Shown: positions 44,338-52,439 of the stretch, piece after piece
Layout of the letters: every line of letters starts with the position of its first letter
Position numbering within the stretch: the first letter of the stretch is position 1
Assembly: GCF_013385825.1 (NCBI RefSeq)
Contig: NZ_JACAPG010000011.1
Span: 317,853 to 381,852, forward strand
Direction: 5' to 3'
Source: Pseudomonas reactans
GTDB taxonomy: Bacteria > Pseudomonadota > Gammaproteobacteria > Pseudomonadales > Pseudomonadaceae
Length of the DNA: 64,000 bases
Notes under the pieces: model-generated
Told to the model about the DNA's origin: nothing
Database searches by the model: none
Seen by the model: the letters and a program-made list of their open reading frames with translations, nothing else
Translations under genes and position numbers: made by a program

Positions 44338-45183
44338 TCAGGCCAATCGCTTTGCCAGCAAGGGCAACAAGCGCTCGCATTCAGCTTCGATCTTCACCTG
44401 TAACAGCTCATCCCCCCGGGTCTTGCCCAAGTTGATGGCAATAACGGGTTTGCCCTGTTCGACCATTGCCTTGCACAGGCGGAACGCCGAATAGGCCATC
44501 AGCGACGAGCCCACCACCAGCAACCCCTCGGCATGCTCTACCGCAGCCATCGCCCTGGCCGCTGTTGCCGGCGCTACGTTCTCGCCAAAAAACACGACAT
44601 CCGGCTTCAGGCGCTCGCCATTGCAGTGGGGGCAGCGTGGGACCTGGAAGTGTTCTTCAAAGGCGGGATCAAGCAGGGTGTCACCATCGGGCGCCTGCAC
44701 CGCGTGGACCTGCGCCAGGTAGGGGTTGTCGATTTCCATCTGCCGCTGGATCGCATCGCGTTGGCTGTGCAATTGGCAATCCAGGCACAGCACCCGGTGC
44801 AGGCTGCCGTGCAGTTCGATCACGTCATGGCTGCCGGCCTGATCATGCAGGGTGTCGACGTTCTGGGTGATCAACCCACTGATGCGCCCGCGTTGTTGCA
44901 GCATCGCCAACGCAAGGTGTGCCTTGTTCGGTTGCGCAATGCGGACCCTCGGCCAGCCCAACATCGCTCGCGCCCAATAACGGCGCCGCGCCTGCGGGGT
45001 GGCGAGGAATTCCTGGTACATCATCGGCGCCTTGCCCCGACGCACGCCTTCGCTGTCGCGGTAATCGGGAATGCCCGACGACGTGCTGATCCCGGCACCG
45101 GTCAACACCAGAAAACGCCGGTCTGCCATGGCCCGGTACAGGGTGTCGAGGTGGTCCTCTTGATGTTCCAGCGTGTCGAGCAT
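44338..45183 (-). CDS. Sirtuin (SIR2-family NAD-dependent deacylase)
   Basis: A 281-residue SIR2 protein. The NAD-binding motif is LTGAGISTSSGIPDYRD, the catalytic core is TQNVDTLHDQAGSHDVIELHGS (active His in ELHGS), and the zinc cysteines are VLCLDC and PRCPHC. A further motif, VVFFGENVAPATAARA, and the long insertion between the zinc pairs place it near the SIRT4-like class II sirtuins rather than CobB of enteric bacteria. It removes acyl groups from lysines or carries out related NAD chemistry. It is followed on the minus strand by an empty region; the CBS gene lies eight bases upstream and may be co-transcribed. Confidence 0.93.
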   Translation of the reverse strand: MLDTLEHQEDHLDTLYRAMADRRFLVLTGAGISTSSGIPDYRDSEGVRRGKAPMMYQEFLATPQARRRYWARAMLGWPRVRIAQPNKAHLALAMLQQRGRISGLITQNVDTLHDQAGSHDVIELHGSLHRVLCLDCQLHSQRDAIQRQMEIDNPYLAQVHAVQAPDGDTLLDPAFEEHFQVPRCPHCNGERLKPDVVFFGENVAPATAARAMAAVEHAEGLLVVGSSLMAYSAFRLCKAMVEQGKPVIAINLGKTRGDELLQVKIEAECERLLPLLAKRLA

Positions 45184-45191
45184 GGGTTCCC

Positions 45192-45632
45192 CTATTCGCC
45201 GCGGATGTACTGCTCCAGCTGTTTGATCAGGTCAGCCTGGTCGGCAATGGCTTCTTTTACCAAGTCACCAATGGAGAGCAGGCCCAACAGTTTGCCGTCT
45301 TCGACCACCGGCAGGTGGCGCAGGTGACTGTCGGTCATGATGTTCATGCACTCATCGACCTTTTTATGGGTGTCGACGGTGATCACCGGAGAGCTCATCA
45401 CCTCATGCACCTTTGTGGTGACCGACGACAGCCCCTTGAGCATGATTTTGCGGGCGTAATCACGTTCGCTGATGATACCTACCACCACGCCATCCTGGAC
45501 GACCGGCAAGGCCCCGACGTTTTTCTCCGACATGCGGACCAGTGCTTCAAACACGGTGTGGTCGTGTTTGATGACATGGACTTCCTGGTTTTTCTTGTCC
45601 TTGGCTTTGAGCACTTGTGCAACGGTTTTCAT
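45192..45632 (-). CDS. CBS-domain protein
   Basis: A 146-residue protein made of two CBS domains in tandem. The first (about 15-70) has VFEALVRMSEKNVGALPVVQDGVVVGIISERDYARKI and the second (about 80-135) VDECMNIMTDSHLRHLPVVEDGKLLGLLSIGDLV. ATG 45632 has GGAG eight bases upstream. Such pairs bind adenine nucleotides (AMP, ATP, NADH) and act as energy or redox sensors; the partner is not known. It sits eight bases before the sirtuin gene, an NAD-consuming enzyme, which makes a nucleotide-sensing link plausible. Confidence 0.9.
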   Translation of the reverse strand: MKTVAQVLKAKDKKNQEVHVIKHDHTVFEALVRMSEKNVGALPVVQDGVVVGIISERDYARKIMLKGLSSVTTKVHEVMSSPVITVDTHKKVDECMNIMTDSHLRHLPVVEDGKLLGLLSIGDLVKEAIADQADLIKQLEQYIRGE

Positions 45633-45763
45633 GGCGGCCACTCCGGTTTTTTTGTTGGTTAGTCAGGCTCCCCCTACAGAATCCTAGACGGCCCTCGCGG
45701 CGGCAAGGTCCAAAGCGGCGCTAAACCCGTCGAAAAACGTCATTCGCCGGATTTTTTCGGGTT

Positions 45764-47713
45764 TTACCCCGCAGTTGTCGGCTTTTTCGTCCGTTTGGGG
45801 CTGGCCCCCGCTTTGCGTGGTGCGCTTTTGCGCTTCTTTTTCCACGGCGCGGCACCTCGGCCTGCCGGACTGGCCGGGCCGGTGATGGTCATGCGCAGGC
45901 CATTGCAGCGTGCCACTTGCTTGCTCATCCAGGCCACCTGCTTGGCCACGAATTCTTCCAGGCTCATTTCGCCGCTTTGCACCATGTCCAGCGCCTGCTC
46001 CCAGATCGCCGTGGTGCCGGGGTCTGCGATAGCGCGGGGTACCGCGTCGATCAGGCTTAATGCTGCCGGGGTGGCCGACAGCGCCTTGCCGTTCTTCACC
46101 AGGTAGCCACGGTCCAACAGGCCCTGGATGATGCCCGCGCGGGTGGCTTCGGTGCCGATGCCGGTGGTGTCCTTGAGTTTTTGCTTGAGCAGTGGGTCTT
46201 CCACCAGCTTGGCGACGTTTTTCATCGCCTTGATCAGGTCGCCTTCGGTAAAGGGCTTGGGCGGTTGGGTCCACAGGTCCTTGAGGTTGACCTTGGCCAC
46301 GGCATAGTCCTGGCCCTGTACCAATGCCGGCAATGCTTGTGGGGCTGGCGCTTCACGCCCTTTCGCCGGCGCCAGGGCTTCTGGCAAGGCGCGTTTCCAG
46401 CCCGCTTCGATCACGACTTTGCCCACCGCGCGCAACGCTTGGCCTGCACAGTCGAAATCCGCCTGGGTACGATCGTATTCATGGTTGGGCAGGAACTGCG
46501 CCAGGTAGCGTGCCCGAATCAAGGTGTACACCGCGCGATGCTTGCCGGTGAGTTGCCCCACGTCCTTGCCGGCGCCGGTCGGGATGATGCCGTGGTGGGC
46601 GCTGACCTTGGCGTCATTCCATGCCCGTGAGCGACGCTGCGGGTCGATATGCGGCATCAGCTCGTTCACCGCTGTATCAGCACGCCCCAACGCAGCGAGA
46701 ATCTTCGGCGCGTCGCTGTGCTGACTCAACGGCAGGTAGCCGCAATCACTGCGCGGGTAGGTGATGGCCTTGTGGGTTTCATACAGCGACTGGGCAATAT
46801 CCAGGGTTTCCTGGGCGCCGAGGCCGAGCTTCTTGGAGCAGATTTCCTGCAGGGTGCCGAGATCGAAGGGCAGGGGTGCCACTTCGCGCATGCGTTCGGT
46901 ACGCAGCTTTACCAGCCTTGCGGTGGCGGCGTTGCGCATCGCGTCGGCAGCGTCTCGCGCCAGTTGCGGGTTGAGGCAGCGGCCCTGGTCATCACAGGCA
47001 TCCTCGGCTGCGCGCCATTGAGCGGTGAAGGTCATGCCGTTATGGCGCAAGTCGACATCAATCGCCCAGTACGCCACCGGCACAAAATCGGCAATGCTGC
47101 GGTCGCGGTCCACCACCAGGCGCAAGGTCGGCGTTTGCACGCGACCCACGGGCAGCACGCCCTGATAACCGGATTGGCGCCCCAGCAAGGTAAACAGGCG
47201 ACTCATGTTCATGCCGATCAGCCAGTCGGCGCGGGAACGGCCCAGGGCCGAGTGGTACAGGCTGAAGGTTTCGGCACCGGGCTTGAGGGCCGCTAAAGCC
47301 TTGCGGATGGACGCGTCGTCCAGCGCTGACAGCCACAGCCGTTGGATCGGCCCGCGATAGCGGCAATGCTCCACCAGCTCACGCGCGATCATCTCGCCTT
47401 CGCGGTCGGCGTCGGTGGCGATCACCAGTTCCTGGGCTTCTCCCAGCAAACGCTTGACCGCCTTGAACTGGCTGGCGGTCTTGGGTTTGACGCGCATCTT
47501 CCATTTTTCCGGGACGATGGGCAGGTCGGCCAGCACCCAGCGTTTGTACTTTTCGTCGTAGGCGTCGGGCGGGGCGGTTTCCAGCAGGTGGCCGATGCAC
47601 CAGGTGACCGTGACGCCATTGCCCAGCCAGCAGCCATCGCCCCGACGACTGGCGCCGAGTACGGCCGCTATATCCTTGGCCTGGGAAGGTTTTTCACAGA
47701 GGTACAGCCGCAT
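45764..47713 (-). CDS. topB: DNA topoisomerase III
   Basis: A 649-residue type IA topoisomerase. The TOPRIM domain opens with MRLYLCEKPSQAKDIAAVLG and carries the acidic triad in ATDADREGEMIARE. The active-site tyrosine is in ITYPRSDCGYLP. The segment LPVGRVQTPTLRLVVDRD and the domain-III gate QEICSKKLGLGAQETLDIAQ are typical of TopB. The C-terminus is a short Lys/Arg/Pro tail without zinc fingers. It resolves single-stranded DNA links during replication and recombination. Confidence 0.96.
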   Translation of the reverse strand: MRLYLCEKPSQAKDIAAVLGASRRGDGCWLGNGVTVTWCIGHLLETAPPDAYDEKYKRWVLADLPIVPEKWKMRVKPKTASQFKAVKRLLGEAQELVIATDADREGEMIARELVEHCRYRGPIQRLWLSALDDASIRKALAALKPGAETFSLYHSALGRSRADWLIGMNMSRLFTLLGRQSGYQGVLPVGRVQTPTLRLVVDRDRSIADFVPVAYWAIDVDLRHNGMTFTAQWRAAEDACDDQGRCLNPQLARDAADAMRNAATARLVKLRTERMREVAPLPFDLGTLQEICSKKLGLGAQETLDIAQSLYETHKAITYPRSDCGYLPLSQHSDAPKILAALGRADTAVNELMPHIDPQRRSRAWNDAKVSAHHGIIPTGAGKDVGQLTGKHRAVYTLIRARYLAQFLPNHEYDRTQADFDCAGQALRAVGKVVIEAGWKRALPEALAPAKGREAPAPQALPALVQGQDYAVAKVNLKDLWTQPPKPFTEGDLIKAMKNVAKLVEDPLLKQKLKDTTGIGTEATRAGIIQGLLDRGYLVKNGKALSATPAALSLIDAVPRAIADPGTTAIWEQALDMVQSGEMSLEEFVAKQVAWMSKQVARCNGLRMTITGPASPAGRGAAPWKKKRKSAPRKAGASPKRTKKPTTAG

Positions 47714-47812
47714 ACTCAGCCCGTTCGTTACGCCGTTGAATGGGTTGAAGCATGGGCAAAAGAAGAGGTTTGATCAACCTTTATCTGGATGGATGTACAG
47801 CTATAAGTTTCA

Positions 47813-47864
47813 AGCTGCAAGCTGCAAGTAAAAGCCGGTCAGCGTTTACTTGCAGCTTGCAGCT
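47813..47864. repeat. Perfect 20-bp inverted repeat
   Basis: Arms 47813-47832 (AGCTGCAAGCTGCAAGTAAA) and 47845-47864 are exact reverse complements with a 12-base loop. Each arm also contains the internal direct repeat AGCTGCA. It lies 19 bases past the stop of the MHS transporter and about 100 bases before topB. It could end the transporter transcript, but no U-tract follows. Unlike the REP pairs it lacks a GTAG/GTGG start. Confidence 0.85.
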
Positions 47865-47882
47865 ATCCCCCTTAAAGCTGAT

Positions 47883-49508
47883 TCAATTGTTATCAATATC
47901 CACATGCCGCGTTTCTTTAAGGCAGAACAGCCCCACGATCAGGCTCACCCCGGTCACCACCACCGGGTACCACAGGCCGTAGAAGATATCGCCGGTGTAC
48001 ACCACCAGCGCGAACGACACGGTCGGCAGGAACCCGCCAAACCATCCGTTACCGATGTGGTAGGGCAGGGACATCGAGGTGTAGCGGATGCGGGTCGGGA
48101 ACAACTCCACCATCAACGCAGCCAGGGGGCCGTAGCACATGGCGGCAATCAGGATCAGCGCCACGATCAGCACCACCACCATGGTCTTGTTGACCTGGGC
48201 CACATCCGCCGACGACGGGTAGCCGGCCAGGGTCACGGCGCCGCGCAGGGCTTTTTCGTCAAACCCTTCGATACGCACGTCGCCCACGCTCACCTGCACC
48301 GGGCTGCCTGCGGGTGCCGCGGCGCTGCTGTAGGGCAGGCCCTGCTTGACCAGGAAGGTCTTGACCTTGTCGCAGGGGCTGTCGAATTTCGCCTTGCCCA
48401 CCGGGTCGAACTGGAAGGTGCAGGTGGCCGGGTCGGCCAGCACGGTGATCGGGGCCTGGTTGCTGGCCTGGTCCATCGCCGGGTTGGTGTAGTGCGCCAG
48501 GCTCTTGAAGATCGGGAAGTACAGCGCGGTCGCCAGCAGCAGGCCGAGCATCAGCACCGGCTTGCGGCCCACCTTGTCCGACAGCCAGCCGAAGAAGATA
48601 AAGAACGGCGCGCCGATCACCACGCTGATGATCAACAGCATGTTGGCCAGGGCCGGGTCCATCTTCAGGAACTGGGTGAGGAAGAACAGCACATAGAACT
48701 GCGCCGCGTAGAAGGTCACCGCCTGGCCGCCGTTGATGCTGAACAGGGCGATCAGCACGATCTTGAGGTTTTCCCATTTTCCGAATGAATCGCGGATCGG
48801 CGACTTGCTGGCCTTGCCTTCCTCTTTCATTTTGAGGAACGCCGGCGACTCATGCAGGCTCATGCGGATCCAGGTGGAAATACCCAACAGCACGATGGAG
48901 AACAGGAACGGAATACGCCAGCCCCACACTTCGAACTGGTCACCGGTGAAGTAACGGCAGGCCAACACCACCAGCAGTGACAGCAGCAGGCCGAGGGTCG
49001 CAGTGGATTGAATCCAGCTGGTGTGGAAGCCGCGTTTGCCGGCGGGCGCATGTTCCGCCACGTAGGTCGCTGCGCCGCCGTATTCACCGCCCAGTGCCAG
49101 GCCTTGCAGCATGCGCAGCACAATCAGGATGATCGGCGCCGCAATGCCGATGCTCGCGTAAGTCGGCAACAGCCCGACACAGAAGGTCGCCACGCCCATC
49201 AAGATGATGGTGACGAGGAAGGTGTATTTGCGCCCGATCATGTCGCCCAGGCGGCCAAACACCAGCGCGCCGAACGGCCGCACCACAAAGCCGGCCGCAA
49301 AGGCCATCAAGGCAAAGATGAACGCCGTGGTGTCGTTGACCCCGGCAAAGAACTGCTTGCTGATCACCGCCGCGAGGGCGCCGTAGAGGAAAAAGTCATA
49401 CCACTCGAACACCGTCCCCAGGGACGAGGCGAAGATGACCTTCTTTGAGTCGTTGCGGGTGATGACGGTGTTGACCGCCGAACCCAGGGGTTGAGCATGT
49501 TCTGACAT
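47883..49508 (-). CDS. MHS-type MFS symporter with a large extracytoplasmic insertion
   Basis: A 541-residue member of the metabolite:H+ symporter group (ProP/ShiA/KgtP-like). ATG 49508 has GAGGG eight bases upstream. Family marks are ASSLGTVFEWYDFFLYG, FVVRPFGALVFGRLGDMIGRKYTF and RMLQGLALGGEYGGAATYVAEHAP. Between spans 8 and 9 there is an insertion of about 95 residues (about 342-437; 48195-48485) with a cysteine pair (ATCTFQF and SPCDKVK), predicted outside the membrane. Most family members have only a short loop there. It is 157 bases from the GMC oxidoreductase gene, same strand, with a REP pair between. The substrate is unknown. Confidence 0.9.
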   Translation of the reverse strand: MSEHAQPLGSAVNTVITRNDSKKVIFASSLGTVFEWYDFFLYGALAAVISKQFFAGVNDTTAFIFALMAFAAGFVVRPFGALVFGRLGDMIGRKYTFLVTIILMGVATFCVGLLPTYASIGIAAPIILIVLRMLQGLALGGEYGGAATYVAEHAPAGKRGFHTSWIQSTATLGLLLSLLVVLACRYFTGDQFEVWGWRIPFLFSIVLLGISTWIRMSLHESPAFLKMKEEGKASKSPIRDSFGKWENLKIVLIALFSINGGQAVTFYAAQFYVLFFLTQFLKMDPALANMLLIISVVIGAPFFIFFGWLSDKVGRKPVLMLGLLLATALYFPIFKSLAHYTNPAMDQASNQAPITVLADPATCTFQFDPVGKAKFDSPCDKVKTFLVKQGLPYSSAAAPAGSPVQVSVGDVRIEGFDEKALRGAVTLAGYPSSADVAQVNKTMVVVLIVALILIAAMCYGPLAALMVELFPTRIRYTSMSLPYHIGNGWFGGFLPTVSFALVVYTGDIFYGLWYPVVVTGVSLIVGLFCLKETRHVDIDNN

Positions 49509-49579
49509 CGGGTAGCCCTCACAGTGATTATTTATTGTTGTTCCACTGTCGGCGCCAACCTCAGCGCCGGTTTTCCTGT

Positions 49580-49662
49580 GTAGGAGCTGGCTTGCCAGCG
49601 ATGGCGCTCTCAAGTCATCGATAAATCCTGAGATCGCTATCGCCGGCAAGCCGGGCTCCTAC
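49580..49662. repeat. REP pair (GTAG family, arms diverged)
   Basis: The left arm (49580-49601) reads GTAGGAGCTGGCTTGCCAGC and the right (49640-49662) is a CCGGCTTGCCGG-type arm with one extra G. Internal palindromes are conserved although the two arms differ. It lies four bases before the stop of the GMC oxidoreductase gene. Confidence 0.88.
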
Positions 49663-49665
49663 GTG

Positions 49666-51312
49666 TCATACGTGTGCGGTCATTTCTCTCTCGGGAGCAA
49701 GGTTCCTTGTGTTCGGTGAAAGGATCAGCTGCGCGGCCTTCTCCGCGATCATCAGCGTCGGTGAACAGGTATTGCCGGACGTGATGCGCGGCATGACAGA
49801 GGCATCGGCAATGCGCAAACCAGGCACGCCATGCACCCGCAGTTGCGCGTCCACCACCGCGTCTTTATCGCTGCCCATGCGGCAGGTGCCGACCGGATGG
49901 AAGATGGTCGTCCCGATGCGCGCGGCGGCTTCGTGCAGTTCTTCCTCGCTTTGCAGCGAATCCCCCGGCAGGTATTCCACCGGTTTGAACTGGCTCAGGG
50001 CCGGTGCGGCAACAATGCGGCGCGTCAGGCGGATCGCGTCGGCGGCCACCCGCAAGTCCTCCGGATGGCTCAGGTAATTGGGGCGGATCAGCGGTGCATC
50101 CGCTGGGTTGGCCGAGCGAATGTCGATGCGCCCGCGACTTTGCGGGCGCAAGTCGCAGACCGATGCGGTGAACGCCGGGAATGCATGCAGCGGTTCGCCG
50201 AAACGCTCAAGTGACAGCGGCTGCACGTGGTATTCGAGGTTGGCCGAGGTCTGTTCCGGACCCGAGCGGGCGAAGGCGCCGAGCTGGCTGGGCGCCATCG
50301 ACAATGGGCCGCTACGGTCATACAGGTAGCGCAGGCCCATGCCCATCTTGCCCCATAGCGTGCCGGCGATCTGGTTGAGGGTGCGGGCGTTTTCCAGTTT
50401 GTAGATCAGCCGCAGTTGCAGGTGGTCCTGCAGGTTGCCACCAACGCCCGGCAGTTCATGCAGGACGTCGATGCCTAAGGGTTTGAGCACACTGGACGGA
50501 CCGATTCCTGAACGCTGCAAGATGCCTGGCGACCCCACGGAGCCAGCGCACAGGACGATCTCCTTGCGGGCCTTCCAACTCAGCTGCTGGCCCTGCTGGC
50601 GCCCGATCACCTGGGAGGCACGGCCGTTTTCCAGCAGCACGCGGTCGACCTCCACTTCGGTCATCACCGTGAGGTTGGGGCGCTGGCGAACCGGCTTGAG
50701 AAACGCCTTGGCCGCATTCCAGCGTACGCCGGCTTTCTGGTTGACCTGGAAGTACCCGCAGCCTTCGTTGTCGCCCTGGTTGAAGTCATTGATGTTGGCA
50801 ATACCACTTTGCGCCGCCGCATCACGGAAGGCATCGAGGATCGGCCAGTGCAGGCGCTGCTGTTCGACGCGCCATTCACCGCCATCGCTGTGGAATTCCG
50901 AGCCGCCAGCAAAATGGTTTTCGCTCTGCTTGAACAGCGGCAGCACGTCTTTCCAGGCCCAACCCGCATTGCCTTCTGCGGCCCAGCCGTCGTAATCCCG
51001 GGCCTGGCCGCGCATGTAGATCATGCCGTTGATGGAGGAGCAGCCGCCCAGCACCTTGCCCCGTGGGTAACTCAGCGCACGGCCTTGCAGGCCTTCCTGG
51101 GCTTCGGTCTTGAAACACCAGTCGGTGCGTGGGTTGCCGATGCAGAACAGGTAGCCGACGGGAATGTGGATCCAGGGGTAGTTGTCACGGCCGCCGGCTT
51201 CAAGCAGCAGCACGCGGTGAGCGGGGTTGGCGGACAGTCGATTGGCCAGCAGGCAGCCCGCGGGGCCGGCGCCTACGACGATGTAATCGTATTCAGCAGT
51301 TGCAATGGGCAT
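49666..51312 (-). CDS. GMC-family FAD oxidoreductase (choline/alcohol dehydrogenase-like)
   Basis: A 548-residue glucose-methanol-choline oxidoreductase. The FAD fold is YDYIVVGAGPAGCLLANRLS; GMC signature 1 lies in YPRGKVLGGCSSINGMIYMRG and signature 2 in GSVGSPGILQRSGIGPSS. The catalytic histidine region is IFHPVGTCRMGSDKDAVVD, and GNTCSPTLMIAEKAA closes the FAD site. It oxidises an alcohol, probably an aliphatic, aromatic or polyol one. It shares a strand with the MHS transporter downstream and is divergent from a LysR gene, so the three form a likely uptake-and-oxidation unit. Confidence 0.92.
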   Translation of the reverse strand: MPIATAEYDYIVVGAGPAGCLLANRLSANPAHRVLLLEAGGRDNYPWIHIPVGYLFCIGNPRTDWCFKTEAQEGLQGRALSYPRGKVLGGCSSINGMIYMRGQARDYDGWAAEGNAGWAWKDVLPLFKQSENHFAGGSEFHSDGGEWRVEQQRLHWPILDAFRDAAAQSGIANINDFNQGDNEGCGYFQVNQKAGVRWNAAKAFLKPVRQRPNLTVMTEVEVDRVLLENGRASQVIGRQQGQQLSWKARKEIVLCAGSVGSPGILQRSGIGPSSVLKPLGIDVLHELPGVGGNLQDHLQLRLIYKLENARTLNQIAGTLWGKMGMGLRYLYDRSGPLSMAPSQLGAFARSGPEQTSANLEYHVQPLSLERFGEPLHAFPAFTASVCDLRPQSRGRIDIRSANPADAPLIRPNYLSHPEDLRVAADAIRLTRRIVAAPALSQFKPVEYLPGDSLQSEEELHEAAARIGTTIFHPVGTCRMGSDKDAVVDAQLRVHGVPGLRIADASVMPRITSGNTCSPTLMIAEKAAQLILSPNTRNLAPEREMTAHV

Positions 51313-51352
51313 CTGAGGCCTCGCTTGTTTTTCTTATTGGCTCCATCCTAGT

Positions 51353-51383
51353 TGTTAGTTTTCGTCTTAAAAATGTTAGTTTT
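51353..51383. promoter_or_regulatory. Direct repeats in the GMC/LysR intergenic region
   Basis: TGTTAGTTTT occurs at 51353-51362 and 51374-51383, 21 bases apart (two helical turns), in the 129-base divergent promoter region. They are candidate binding sites for the LysR regulator at 51442. Confidence 0.5.
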
Positions 51384-51441
51384 TACCCAGCTGCTGTGCG
51401 TTTTTAAACAGCACCGCCGAGGCTCATGCAATGGAGGCGTC

Positions 51442-52335
51442 ATGTTCGACTGGAACGACCTGCGGTATTTTCTGGAGCTGCAGCGCAGCGGCCGCTTGCT
51501 CACCGCCGCGCAACGTCTGAAAACCACGCACGCCACCGTGGCCCGGCATATCGAGGCGATCGAGAAAAGCCTCGGCACCGCGCTGTTCGTACAGCACGCG
51601 CAGGGCTACGAGTTGACGCCTGCCGGCGAAGCGCTGCTCAAGCACGCCGAAGCCATGGAAAACGTCGCGCTGCTGGCTGAAGACGAACTGACTCACTCCG
51701 CCGCGCCCTTGGGCAAGATCCGCCTCGGCGTGGCCGAAGGCTTGGGCGTGATGTTCCTGGCCAGTCGCATGGGTGGGCTATTTGATCGCTACCCTGGGCT
51801 GGAAGTGGAGTTGGTGGCGGTGCCGCGCTTTGTCAGCATTCTCAACCGCGAAGCGGAAATCAGCATCCACCTCGAACGCCCCAGCGTCGATCAACTGGTC
51901 ACCCGCAAACTCACCGACTATCGCCTGGCCCTCTACGCCAGCCGCGCCTACCTGGACCGCAACCCACCCATCGAGAAACGCGAAGACCTTGCGGCACATG
52001 CGTGGATCGATTACGTGGACGACTTGCTGTTCAGCCAGGAACTCAAGTTCCTCAGCAGCTTCTGCCGCAACCCCAAGGTGGTGTTCCACAGCACTAGCGT
52101 GATTGCCCAGCACCAGGCCGCGCGCTCCGGGTTGGGGATTGCGGTGCTGCCATGCTTCATGGCGTCGGGCGATCCGGAGTTGGTGCCGTTGCTGCCGGGG
52201 GAGGGGATCCAGCGCAGTTACTGGATCAGTTCGCGCCGGGAGTTGCACAAGTCGGTGCGGCTGCGGGTGTTGTGGGATTACGTGGTGGAGTTGTGTGCGC
52301 GAGAGCAACGCTTGTTGCTTGGCGAGCCTATGTAG
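51442..52335 (+). CDS. LysR-family regulator
   Basis: A 297-residue LysR regulator. ATG 51442 has GGAGG four bases upstream; an in-frame upstream start would extend into the operator region. The HTH is MFDWNDLRYFLELQRSGRLL followed by LKTTHATVARHIEAIEKSLG. The effector domain includes LGKIRLGVAEGLGVMFL, EISIHLERPSVDQL and AARSGLGIAVLPCFMA. It is divergent from the GMC oxidoreductase, its likely target. Its TAG stop (52333-52335) is part of a REP arm. Confidence 0.9.
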   Translation: MFDWNDLRYFLELQRSGRLLTAAQRLKTTHATVARHIEAIEKSLGTALFVQHAQGYELTPAGEALLKHAEAMENVALLAEDELTHSAAPLGKIRLGVAEGLGVMFLASRMGGLFDRYPGLEVELVAVPRFVSILNREAEISIHLERPSVDQLVTRKLTDYRLALYASRAYLDRNPPIEKREDLAAHAWIDYVDDLLFSQELKFLSSFCRNPKVVFHSTSVIAQHQAARSGLGIAVLPCFMASGDPELVPLLPGEGIQRSYWISSRRELHKSVRLRVLWDYVVELCAREQRLLLGEPM

Positions 52336-52430
52336 CAGCGAGCTTGCTCGCGAAGAACGTCAACGATAACGCAGCGTTCATGATTTAGCGCGGCGCTCCC
52401 AGGTTTCTTCGCGAGCAAGCTGGCTCCTAC
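52332..52430. repeat. REP pair (GTAG family, one arm mutated)
   Basis: Arms at 52332-52353 and 52409-52430 pair with two mismatches. The left arm reads GTAGCAGC instead of GTAGGAGC and its TAG is the stop of the LysR gene. It separates the LysR gene from the convergent transglutaminase-like gene. Confidence 0.9.
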
Positions 52431-52439
52431 AAAATAGGG

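Noticed and set aside
44052..44435. A 127-codon plus-strand open frame reaching into the sirtuin gene
   Set aside because: It overlaps the sirtuin 3' end antisense, lacks a ribosome-binding site and has no coding character; kept as unassigned DNA.
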